Assembly (NCBI GenBank): GCA_030596185.1
Contig: JAUVKP010000028.1
Location: forward strand, 1-8,483
Reading direction: 5' to 3'
DNA length: 8,483 nucleotides
Origin: Fidelibacterota bacterium
Lineage (GTDB): Bacteria; Fidelibacterota; Fidelibacteria; Fidelibacterales; Fidelibacteraceae
Made by a program: the position numbers and the translations under genes. Positions 1 through 4,390 of the stretch are shown here, in pieces (within the stretch, counting starts at the first letter, position 1; each line of letters starts with the position of its first letter). Under the pieces are notes generated by a model. That model made no database searches. It was not told the origin of the DNA and worked only from the letters and a program-made list of their open reading frames with translations.

Positions 1-1
1 T

Positions 2-319
2 ATTGATAATATAAGCTGGACGTCGTATACCGTTTCAACTGAACCCGTCATTCCGGAAAGCTTCAAGATTGGAAATGCATATCCCAATCCCTTTAATCCA
101 AGATGTACATTGCCCTTGGAATTGACCTATGATACCTATACGGAAATCTCCTTGCTTGATATTCTTGGAAATGAAAAACAGCATATCTTTAGCGGCATGA
201 TGTCTGCGGGCGGGCATGAAATTGATATTGACGGTTCGGATCTTTCAACCGGGATCTCTTTCGTACTTGTTAAATATAATTCAGCTAATGTGATCAAAAA
301 GATACTCTTAATAAAATAG
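2..319 (+). CDS. C-terminal end of a secreted protein with a type IX secretion sorting domain (5' truncated)
   Basis: An open frame runs in from the window edge and encodes 105 residues before a TAG stop. Residues 26-33 read AYPNPFNP, the hallmark of the type A C-terminal sorting domain of the type IX secretion system. It is followed by alternating beta-type sequence (the LLDILGNE turn, then a G-H-E-I-D-I-D-G-S-D-L-S-T-G-I stretch) and ends with a basic IKKILLIK tail, as such domains usually do. In this family the domain directs a periplasmic protein through the outer membrane, and it is normally cleaved off or replaced by a surface anchor. The passenger part lies outside the window, so the protein's activity cannot be stated. 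A start inside the visible stretch is unlikely, because the domain is a C-terminal module. The gene is not obviously co-transcribed with thrS: 108 bases and a palindrome separate them. Confidence 0.85.
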   Translation: MDNISWTSYTVSTEPVIPESFKIGNAYPNPFNPRCTLPLELTYDTYTEISLLDILGNEKQHIFSGMMSAGGHEIDIDGSDLSTGISFVLVKYNSANVIKKILLIK

Positions 320-325
320 AGCATA

Positions 326-344
326 GTAACTTGAGTCAAGTTAC
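326..344. promoter_or_regulatory. 19-bp perfect palindrome, copy A (candidate operator or small repeat)
   Basis: GTAACTTGAGTCAAGTTAC has two perfect 9-bp arms around a single central G at 335. The core recurs at 2406-2424 and 2463-2481, also between genes. It lies 7 bases after the upstream stop codon and about 84 bases before the thrS start. A protein-binding operator is favoured, since a hairpin would have an AT-rich stem and no clean T-run. A weak terminator for the upstream gene remains possible. Confidence 0.65.
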
Positions 345-365
345 TTGTAGTTATTAAATAAAGCA

Positions 366-394
366 TTGAAATAAGATAGAATAAAACGTAATTT
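366..394 (+). promoter_or_regulatory. Possible thrS promoter (weak)
   Basis: TTGAAA (366-371) and TAATTT (389-394) are separated by 17 bases and would start a transcript near 400, leaving a short leader before the ribosome binding site at 414-419. The -10 match is poor and the whole stretch is AT-rich, so this is only the best-placed candidate. The palindrome at 326-344 would lie about 65 bases upstream of that start. Confidence 0.25.
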
Positions 395-427
395 TTACGA
401 TAAATATAATGTGAAAGGATGAAAATC

Positions 428-2347
428 ATGCCCTCAGTGAACATTACTCTACCTGACGGAGCGGTCAAAGTATATGACCAGGGTGTTAGCCCGATGGATA
501 TAGCTTTATCCATTAGTGAAGGTTTAGCTCGCAATTGTGTTGTTGCCGAGGTCAACCACCGTCTGACAGATATGGCTTACAAAATTGAGGAAGATGCTGA
601 AATTCGTCTGATCACCTGGAAAGATAGTGAAGCGCATGATGTCCTTTTACACAGTACTGCTCATGTGATGGCACAAGCGGTACAACGACTTTTTCCTGAA
701 GTTAAGGTTACAATAGGACCTTCTATTGAAAATCGCTTTTATTACGATTTTGACACGGAAACACCTTTCACTGAAAATGATCTACTTAAGATCGAAGCTG
801 AAATGAAGAAGATCATTAAAGAAAATCTTACTGTAAGTCGTAGTGAAATATCAAGAAATGAAGCTATCAAGCTTTTCGATAAAATGGGTGAAAGTTATAA
901 AGTAGAGATCATCTCAGAAATTCCGGAAGATGAAATTCTAAGTTTATATTCTCAAGGCGATTTTACCGATCTTTGCCGTGGTCCGCATATTCCTTCTACC
1001 GGTAAGATCCCCGCATTTAAGCTTCTTAGCGTTGCGGGTGCCTACTGGCGCGGCGATGAAAAGAATAAAATGCTTTCCCGTGTCTATGGAACTGCATTTC
1101 CTTCAAAAAAAGAATTGAATGCATATCTCCAACTTCTTAAAGAAGCTAAGAAACGCGATCATCGTAAATTGGGTAAAGAACTGGATCTTTTTGAAATTTC
1201 CGATACGGTCGGTCAGGGACTATCCCTTTGGTTCCCCAAAGGTGCTACCATGCGTAAACTGATCGAAGATTACTGGCACAAAGAACATCGTGATCGCGAT
1301 TATGATATAATCCAGACACCCCATATCGGTAAAGCTGAGTTGTGGGAAACGTCGGGTCATTTGAGTTTTTATAAAGAATCTATGTATCCGGTCATGAAAG
1401 TGGAGAACCAGGACTACTACCTGAAACCCATGAATTGTCCTTTCCATATAATGGTTTACAAACGCCATCAAACCTCATATCGCGATCTTCCTATTCGCTA
1501 CGCGGAATTGGGAACAGTCTATCGCTATGAGCTTTCCGGTGTTTTGCACGGTTTAATGCGTGTACGCGGATTTACTCAGGATGATGCTCATATCTTCTGT
1601 ACTCCCGAGCAGCTGAATGATGAAGTTGAAAAATTATTACAATTTTCATTCGATTTTTTGAAAGCCTTCGGTTTTGAAGAATACGAACTATACCTCTCCA
1701 CCCAGCCGACCGAGAAATTCGTGGGTGAACCTGTTTTATGGGAAAAAGCTCAGGAATCTTTACGCAAATCCATGGAAAAAATGGATATTGATTATAAAGT
1801 AGATGAGGGTGGGGGAGCCTTTTACGGTCCTAAGATCGATATTAAGATCAAAGATGCTATTGGTCGCCTTTGGCAGTGTACCACCATCCAATTTGATTTT
1901 AATCTACCTGATCGTTTTGATATGACATATACGGGATCCGATGGTGAAGCACACCGTCCTTTTGTGATACATCGCGCCATTATGGGCTCTTTGGAGCGTT
2001 TTATCGGGGTATTGATCGAACATACGGCCGGGAAATTTCCGCTTTGGTATGCACCGGTACAATTAAAGCTTATACCGGTCTCTGAAAAATACAATGATTT
2101 TGCTAATAAGATAACAGCTAAATTCCGTGAGGCCGATTTACGTGTTGAAATGGATGGAAGAAATGAGCGGGTAGGCTATAAGATCCGTGAAGCTGAAACC
2201 CTAAAAATTCCTTATATGATCGTAATTGGTCAGCAGGAAGAAGAAAGTGGCATGTTTAAATTGCGGCATCAAGGTGGGGAAGAACTGGCACCGATGAATA
2301 TTAAGACGATGATCGGGTTTTTAAATTCTGAAGTTGATAAACACTAA
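428..2347 (+). CDS. thrS: Threonine--tRNA ligase
   Basis: Cytoplasmic class II synthetase that joins threonine to tRNA-Thr and edits mischarged serine. The domains are in the usual order: TGS (about 1-64), the editing domain with zinc-type residues H75 and H79 in HSTAH and C183 and H187 in CRGPH, the catalytic core (about 245-540) and the C-terminal anticodon-binding domain (about 545-639). Catalytic zinc ligands are visible as C337 (MNCPFH), H388 (DDAHIF) and H515 (VIHRAI), matching E. coli C334, H385 and H511. Motif 2 contains VYRYE with R366. All editing and synthetic residues checked are present, so the enzyme should be fully active. I chose ATG 428 over ATG 419 because AAAGGA (414-419) lies 8 bases before 428 and would overlap 419, and because the resulting MPSVNITLPDG fits the family start. 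The length of 639 residues compares with 642 in E. coli. A terminator follows, so thrS is probably a separate transcript from infC. Confidence 0.98.
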   Translation: MPSVNITLPDGAVKVYDQGVSPMDIALSISEGLARNCVVAEVNHRLTDMAYKIEEDAEIRLITWKDSEAHDVLLHSTAHVMAQAVQRLFPEVKVTIGPSIENRFYYDFDTETPFTENDLLKIEAEMKKIIKENLTVSRSEISRNEAIKLFDKMGESYKVEIISEIPEDEILSLYSQGDFTDLCRGPHIPSTGKIPAFKLLSVAGAYWRGDEKNKMLSRVYGTAFPSKKELNAYLQLLKEAKKRDHRKLGKELDLFEISDTVGQGLSLWFPKGATMRKLIEDYWHKEHRDRDYDIIQTPHIGKAELWETSGHLSFYKESMYPVMKVENQDYYLKPMNCPFHIMVYKRHQTSYRDLPIRYAELGTVYRYELSGVLHGLMRVRGFTQDDAHIFCTPEQLNDEVEKLLQFSFDFLKAFGFEEYELYLSTQPTEKFVGEPVLWEKAQESLRKSMEKMDIDYKVDEGGGAFYGPKIDIKIKDAIGRLWQCTTIQFDFNLPDRFDMTYTGSDGEAHRPFVIHRAIMGSLERFIGVLIEHTAGKFPLWYAPVQLKLIPVSEKYNDFANKITAKFREADLRVEMDGRNERVGYKIREAETLKIPYMIVIGQQEEESGMFKLRHQGGEELAPMNIKTMIGFLNSEVDKH

Positions 2348-2369
2348 TTAATGATATTAATTGAATCAT

Positions 2370-2396
2370 AAAGGATGGTCACAGCCATCCTTTTTT
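2370..2396 (+). terminator. Intrinsic terminator after thrS
   Basis: AAAGGATGG (2370-2378) pairs perfectly with CCATCCTTT (2385-2393) around a 6-base loop. The T-run covers 2391-2396 and is partly used in the stem. It begins 22 bases after the thrS stop codon. This is the only convincing intrinsic terminator in the window, and it separates thrS from the toxin-antitoxin pair and the infC group. Confidence 0.88.
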
Positions 2397-2405
2397 ATGT
2401 GCAAA

Positions 2406-2424
2406 ATAACTTGACTCAAGTTTT
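2406..2424. promoter_or_regulatory. Palindrome copy B
   Basis: AACTTGACTCAAGTT (2408-2422) is a perfect dyad with 7-bp arms around C2415. Apart from the central base, which is the complement, it equals copy A over these 15 positions. The 19-base stretch 2406-2424 matches the reverse complement of copy C at 17 of 19 positions. It starts 10 bases after the thrS terminator. Confidence 0.6.
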
Positions 2425-2436
2425 TGAGATAATTCA

Positions 2437-2452
2437 TGTGATCCACATCACA
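2437..2452. promoter_or_regulatory. Perfect CRP/FNR-family-type site (TGTGA-N6-TCACA)
   Basis: TGTGATCCACATCACA matches the E. coli CRP core TGTGA-N6-TCACA at all ten defined positions and is a perfect dyad with 6-bp arms and a 4-base centre. Flanking A/T bases also fit. It lies about 90 bases upstream of the likely transcript start of the toxin-antitoxin genes and midway between palindrome copies B and C. CRP-family regulators with E-F-type recognition helices bind such sites. Whether this organism has one cannot be seen here. Confidence 0.6.
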
Positions 2453-2462
2453 ATTTGTATTA

Positions 2463-2481
2463 ATAACTTGAGTCAAGCTAT
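2463..2481. promoter_or_regulatory. Palindrome copy C
   Basis: CTTGAGTCAAG (2467-2477) has perfect 5-bp arms around G2472. One mismatch follows (A2466/C2478), then two further pairing bases on each side. It shares ATAACTTGAGTCAAG with the surroundings of copy A. Its right edge overlaps a TATAAT (2479-2484), so a bound protein could block a promoter there. Confidence 0.6.
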
Positions 2482-2498
2482 AATAAGGTAAAATAATG

Positions 2499-2528
2499 TT
2501 GACTATCGTGTGTATAATAGTGTATATT
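2499..2528 (+). promoter_or_regulatory. Candidate sigma-70-type promoter for the toxin-antitoxin pair
   Basis: TTGACT (2499-2504) and TATATT (2523-2528) each match consensus at five of six positions and are 18 bases apart, giving a start near 2535, about 17 bases before the antitoxin ATG. Two other -10-like TATAAT boxes lie nearby: 2513-2518, which is too close to this -35, and 2479-2484, whose only -35 partner is the poor TTGTAT at 2455-2460. Which one is used cannot be decided by eye. Confidence 0.5.
2510..2526 (+). repeat. Phased direct repeat GTGTATA x2 (candidate antitoxin operator)
   Basis: GTGTATA occurs at 2510-2516 and again at 2520-2526, a 10-bp period, placing both copies on roughly the same face of the helix and overlapping the -10 region. 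Ribbon-helix-helix antitoxins commonly repress their own operons by binding tandem half-sites about one turn apart at the promoter, so this is a plausible autoregulatory operator. A third exact copy lies at 3166-3172, just before the infC ribosome binding site. Confidence 0.4.
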
Positions 2529-2551
2529 TCTTTTGTATTGGAGAAAAAAAC

Positions 2552-2782
2552 ATGTTAGAAAAACACACAAGAATCAATATAAGCTTACCGATATCTCTTG
2601 ACGCGGATTTAAGTATGGTTGCAAAAGAACTAAATGCTAAAAAAAGTCATATTATTGCTCGTGCTTTAGACCTATACTTTGATGAGTTGGATACATATAT
2701 AGCTGATAAACGATATCAAAATTATAAAAACGGTAAAGCTAAAGCCTATAATCTCTCTGATATTGAAGAGATATTTGGATAA
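2552..2782 (+). CDS. RelB-like ribbon-helix-helix antitoxin
   Basis: A 76-residue protein with a ribbon-helix-helix DNA-binding fold at the N-terminus: a beta strand at RINISLP (residues 7-13), a first helix from about SLDADLSMVAKEL and a second from KKSHIIARALDLYFDEL. The rest (about residues 45-76) is charged and ends in YNLSDIEEIFG, the kind of tail that wraps a RelE-fold toxin. In this family the antitoxin neutralises the toxin by direct binding and the complex represses the operon. ATG 2552 is the start because GGAG (2540-2543) lies 8 bases upstream. The frame stays open up to GTG 2510, but that codon lies inside the promoter. The toxin gene begins 3 bases after the stop. This could equally be called a CopG/ParD-type regulator, but the partner supports the antitoxin reading. 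Confidence 0.88.
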   Translation: MLEKHTRINISLPISLDADLSMVAKELNAKKSHIIARALDLYFDELDTYIADKRYQNYKNGKAKAYNLSDIEEIFG

Positions 2783-2785
2783 GTT

Positions 2786-3046
2786 TTGTATTCTCTTAAA
2801 TTCCTTAAAGAAGCAGTTACTGAATTAGAGCATATTGATCCGATATGGCAAAAAAGAATAATAAATAAAATAAAAATACTAGCTAAAGAACCCAAAGCGC
2901 TCGCAAATAATATCAAAAAACTCAAGGGTAAATATCATAATTATTACCGCTTGAGAATCGGGGAATATCGTGTGATATTTAGCATGGAAAAAAACGAGTT
3001 GATTATTCTTATTATCCGAATAGGTCATCGGCGAAAAATTTATTAA
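2786..3046 (+). CDS. RelE/ParE-family toxin
   Basis: An 86-residue basic protein of the RelE/ParE superfamily. Its C-terminal half carries the family signature YRLRIGEYRVIF (residues 54-65) and ends with the strand-and-tail IIRIGHRRKIY (76-86). The N-terminal half (KFLKEAVTELEHIDPIWQKR) is the usual helical hairpin. RelE members cut mRNA in the ribosomal A site, while ParE members poison DNA gyrase. The arginine-rich end (R78, R82, R83) and the YRLRIG-Y-R-V motif fit the RelE branch better, but this is inferred. No frameshift or missing signature is visible. The start is TTG 2786, 3 bases after the antitoxin stop, with only a short GGA (2777-2779) as ribosome binding site. That suggests weak initiation and translational coupling, which would keep toxin below antitoxin. 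No ATG is available near the N-terminus. Confidence 0.88.
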   Translation: MYSLKFLKEAVTELEHIDPIWQKRIINKIKILAKEPKALANNIKKLKGKYHNYYRLRIGEYRVIFSMEKNELIILIIRIGHRRKIY

Positions 3047-3047
3047 A

Positions 3048-3063
3048 TGTGTAAGAACTCACA
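3048..3063. promoter_or_regulatory. Second CRP-like site upstream of infC (one mismatch)
   Basis: TGTGTAAGAACTCACA matches TGTGA-N6-TCACA at nine of ten defined positions and has A-rich flanks on both sides, as CRP sites do. It begins 2 bases after the toxin stop. Its centre is about 70 bases upstream of the start predicted for the candidate infC promoter, a position compatible with class I activation. A single imperfect site in AT-rich DNA could be chance. Confidence 0.4.
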
Positions 3064-3088
3064 AAATTCAAAAAATCTCAAATAACGC

Positions 3089-3118
3089 TTGTATTTTAGG
3101 CACTTAGTTAGATATATT
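3089..3118 (+). promoter_or_regulatory. Candidate infC operon promoter
   Basis: TTGTAT (3089-3094) and TATATT (3113-3118) are 18 bases apart and would start a transcript near 3125, immediately before the hairpin at 3126-3148. The -10 is good but the -35 matches only TTG, so an activator such as one bound at 3048-3063 might be needed. The infC group could alternatively be read through from the toxin-antitoxin promoter, as no terminator lies between them. Confidence 0.35.
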
Positions 3119-3125
3119 TGGCTCA

Positions 3126-3148
3126 AATTCCTTTGGTAAAAAGGAATT
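3126..3148 (+). promoter_or_regulatory. Hairpin in the infC leader
   Basis: AATTCCTTT (3126-3134) pairs perfectly with AAAGGAATT (3140-3148) around GGTAA. No T-run follows, so it is not a terminator. If transcription starts near 3125, the hairpin sits at the very 5' end of the mRNA, where it could stabilise it. Its 3' arm contains AAAGGA, a Shine-Dalgarno-like sequence that would be masked, and an in-frame ATT lies 5 bases after that (3151). I do not recognise a known L20 or IF3 leader fold. Confidence 0.45.
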
Positions 3149-3177
3149 AAATTATTTATATTAACGTGTATAATTTC

Positions 3178-3192
3178 AAAGGAGTAATTATC
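3178..3192 (+). promoter_or_regulatory. Strong ribosome binding site deciding the non-AUG infC start
   Basis: AAAGGAG (3178-3184) is the strongest Shine-Dalgarno near infC. ATT 3187 lies 2 bases after it, ATC 3190 lies 5 bases after it, and the first ATG (3202) lies 17 bases away. ATC is therefore best placed. GTG 3166 lies upstream of this site and has no ribosome binding site of its own. Confidence 0.65.
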
Positions 3193-3732
3193 GCACGTCC
3201 CATGAAACCGAATCCGAAGCAGAAAGAGGATACAGCAAGAGTTAACGAAGCCATCCGGGCCAAAGAGGTAAGACTTATCTCAGAGGATGGTGGATTAATA
3301 GGGATCGTAGACATACGAGAGGCGCTCGAGATAGCTGAGAAAAGAGATTTGGATGTGGTGGAAATTTCACCCAATGCCAATCCCCCCGTATGTAAGGTCA
3401 TAGATTACGGTAAGTACAAGTACGAACAACAAAAGCGCGAGAAGATCAACAAGAAAAAACAGCACATCATTACCGTAAAAGAAGTTAGATTTCGCCCCCA
3501 CACTGACACCCACGACATTGAAACCAAGGTTCGCAAGATCCGGGAGTTTGTGGAAGAAGGTGATAGGGTAAAGATATCAGTAATGTTCCGAGGCCGGGAA
3601 ATGGCCCACCAGGAAATGGGACATGATACCTTGAACAAGGTGATCGCACTTCTTGAAGATGTTGCAAAGATCGATAAAGCCCCCAAACAAGAAGGGCGCT
3701 TTCTCACGGCTTATCTCGCCGCCAAAAAGTAA
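3190..3732 (+). CDS. infC: Translation initiation factor IF-3
   Basis: IF-3 binds the 30S subunit, keeps it apart from 50S and rejects wrong start codons and initiator tRNAs. The N-domain opens with the signature [14 protein letters not shown] and includes [27 protein letters not shown] lysine-rich linker helix (EKINKKKQ) leads to the C-domain, beginning [17 protein letters not shown] and containing [15 protein letters not shown]. The end is [12 protein letters not shown]. With ATC 3190 as start the protein is 180 residues, the same as E. coli IF-3. An ATT 3187 start would add one residue and GTG 3166 eight. Rare start codons are known for infC (AUU in E. coli, AUC reported for the Myxococcus xanthus homologue) and let IF-3 repress its own synthesis, so autoregulation is likely here. 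The stop TAA overlaps the ribosome binding site of rpmI. Confidence 0.96.
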   Translation: MARPMKPNPKQKEDTARVNEAIRAKEVRLISEDGGLIGIVDIREALEIAEKRDLDVVEISPNANPPVCKVIDYGKYKYEQQKREKINKKKQHIITVKEVRFRPHTDTHDIETKVRKIREFVEEGDRVKISVMFRGREMAHQEMGHDTLNKVIALLEDVAKIDKAPKQEGRFLTAYLAAKK

Positions 3733-3742
3733 GGAGACATTC

Positions 3743-3937
3743 ATGCCCAAGATGAAAACAAATCGTGGTGCAGCTAAAAGGTTCAAGGTAACCGGTTCTG
3801 GCAGAATTAAACGAAAAAAAGCCTACGCTAGTCATATTTTGACTAAGAAAAGCACAAAACGGATCCGCAAACTGCGTCAGCAGGCCGGGATTTCATCCGC
3901 AGATCGTAAACGCGTAAATGGAATGCTAGGTTTATAA
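3743..3937 (+). CDS. rpmI: 50S ribosomal protein L35
   Basis: A 64-residue, very basic protein of the large subunit. It begins [20 protein letters not shown], the conserved L35 opening, followed by [25 protein letters not shown], and ends in VNGMLGL. E. coli L35 is 65 residues. The start ATG 3743 is set by AAGGAG (3731-3736), 6 bases upstream, which overlaps the infC stop. Only 10 bases separate the two genes, so they are surely co-transcribed. The frame is open far upstream inside infC, but homology begins at this methionine. Confidence 0.97.
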   Translation: MPKMKTNRGAAKRFKVTGSGRIKRKKAYASHILTKKSTKRIRKLRQQAGISSADRKRVNGMLGL

Positions 3938-3964
3938 TCTAGCTGGCTTTAAGGAGAAAAAAAC

Positions 3965-4312
3965 ATGCCAAGAGCAAATAGTTCTGTACCAAGACATAGA
4001 AGACATCGCAAGATCATTAAACTTGCAAAAGGACAATTCGGCGCACGCCGCAAATTATTTAGAACTGCAAAAGAAGCTGTAGAACGCGGTTGGCTTTACG
4101 CCTATCGGGATCGTCGTCAGAAAAAACGCGATTTTCGTAGATTATGGATCACACGTATCAATGCTGCTGTTCGACAACATGGATTGAGTTATTCGCGCTT
4201 CATTCATTTATTGGATGAAAAGGGTGTGGAGATTAATCGTAAACAGCTGAGTGAAATGGCGATACATCAGCCTGAAGCATTTGCAAAGTTGGTCGAAACA
4301 GTAAAGAAATAA
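3965..4312 (+). CDS. rplT: 50S ribosomal protein L20
   Basis: A 115-residue basic protein needed early in 50S assembly, binding 23S rRNA. It has the long arginine- and lysine-rich N-terminal extension (PRHRRHRKIIKLAKGQFGARRKLFRTAKEA) followed by the globular part containing RDRRQKKRDFRRLWITRINAA and GLSYSRFIHLL. E. coli L20 is 118 residues. AAGGAG (3951-3956) lies 8 bases before the ATG. The gene starts 27 bases after rpmI. In both E. coli and Bacillus subtilis L20 represses its own operon through RNA structures that mimic 23S rRNA. No recognisable copy of those structures was found by eye in the infC leader. Confidence 0.97.
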   Translation: MPRANSSVPRHRRHRKIIKLAKGQFGARRKLFRTAKEAVERGWLYAYRDRRQKKRDFRRLWITRINAAVRQHGLSYSRFIHLLDEKGVEINRKQLSEMAIHQPEAFAKLVETVKK

Positions 4313-4336
4313 TTCAGCTGACAAGATATTAACCAT

Positions 4337-4366
4337 GCCCTTCCGGTAATTGCCGGAATGATGGGC
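4337..4366 (+). promoter_or_regulatory. GC-rich hairpin between rplT and pheS
   Basis: TTCCGG (4341-4346) pairs with CCGGAA (4353-4358) around TAATTG. GCCC (4337-4340) can extend the stem with GGGC (4363-4366), leaving TGAT as a 4-base bulge. A-rich sequence follows, so it is not an intrinsic terminator. It lies in the 78-base gap before pheS and could be an mRNA processing, stability or translation-control element. Two in-frame ATG codons (4358, 4361) lie in or beside its 3' arm, which argues against their use as starts. Confidence 0.5.
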
Positions 4367-4390
4367 GATAAATATGAAAAAAATTGCGAT

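Noticed and set aside
328..342. TTGA...TCAA as an FNR site, or TGASTCA as an AP-1/GCN4-type site
   Set aside because: FNR needs TTGAT-N4-ATCAA, whereas here the half-sites are separated by only one base. AP-1-type sites are eukaryotic and the match is coincidental in a bacterial genome.
405..410. Perfect TATAAT before thrS as its -10 box
   Set aside because: Transcription would start about at 417, inside the ribosome binding site at 414-419, leaving no usable leader, and no -35 is correctly placed.
419..427. ATG 419 as the thrS start
   Set aside because: It overlaps the only Shine-Dalgarno (AAAGGA, 414-419). ATG 428 has correct spacing and fits the family N-terminus.
320..427. T-box or threonine attenuator in front of thrS
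   Set aside because: The 108-base gap is too short for a T-box, and I see no T-box sequence, leader peptide rich in Thr codons or terminator/antiterminator pair.
2510..2551. GTG 2510 as the antitoxin start
   Set aside because: It lies inside the candidate promoter and has no ribosome site. ATG 2552 has GGAG 8 bases upstream and gives a standard ribbon-helix-helix N-terminus.
3166..3189. GTG 3166 as the infC start, and TATAAT 3169-3174 as a promoter
   Set aside because: The GTG has no Shine-Dalgarno and the strong AAAGGAG lies downstream of it. A transcript from that TATAAT would begin at the ribosome binding site itself.
4358..4390. ATG 4358/4361 as the pheS start
   Set aside because: They lie in or beside the 3' arm of a stable hairpin with no proper ribosome site, and add residues not expected from E. 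coli PheS. They remain possible, as 4391 also lacks a good site.
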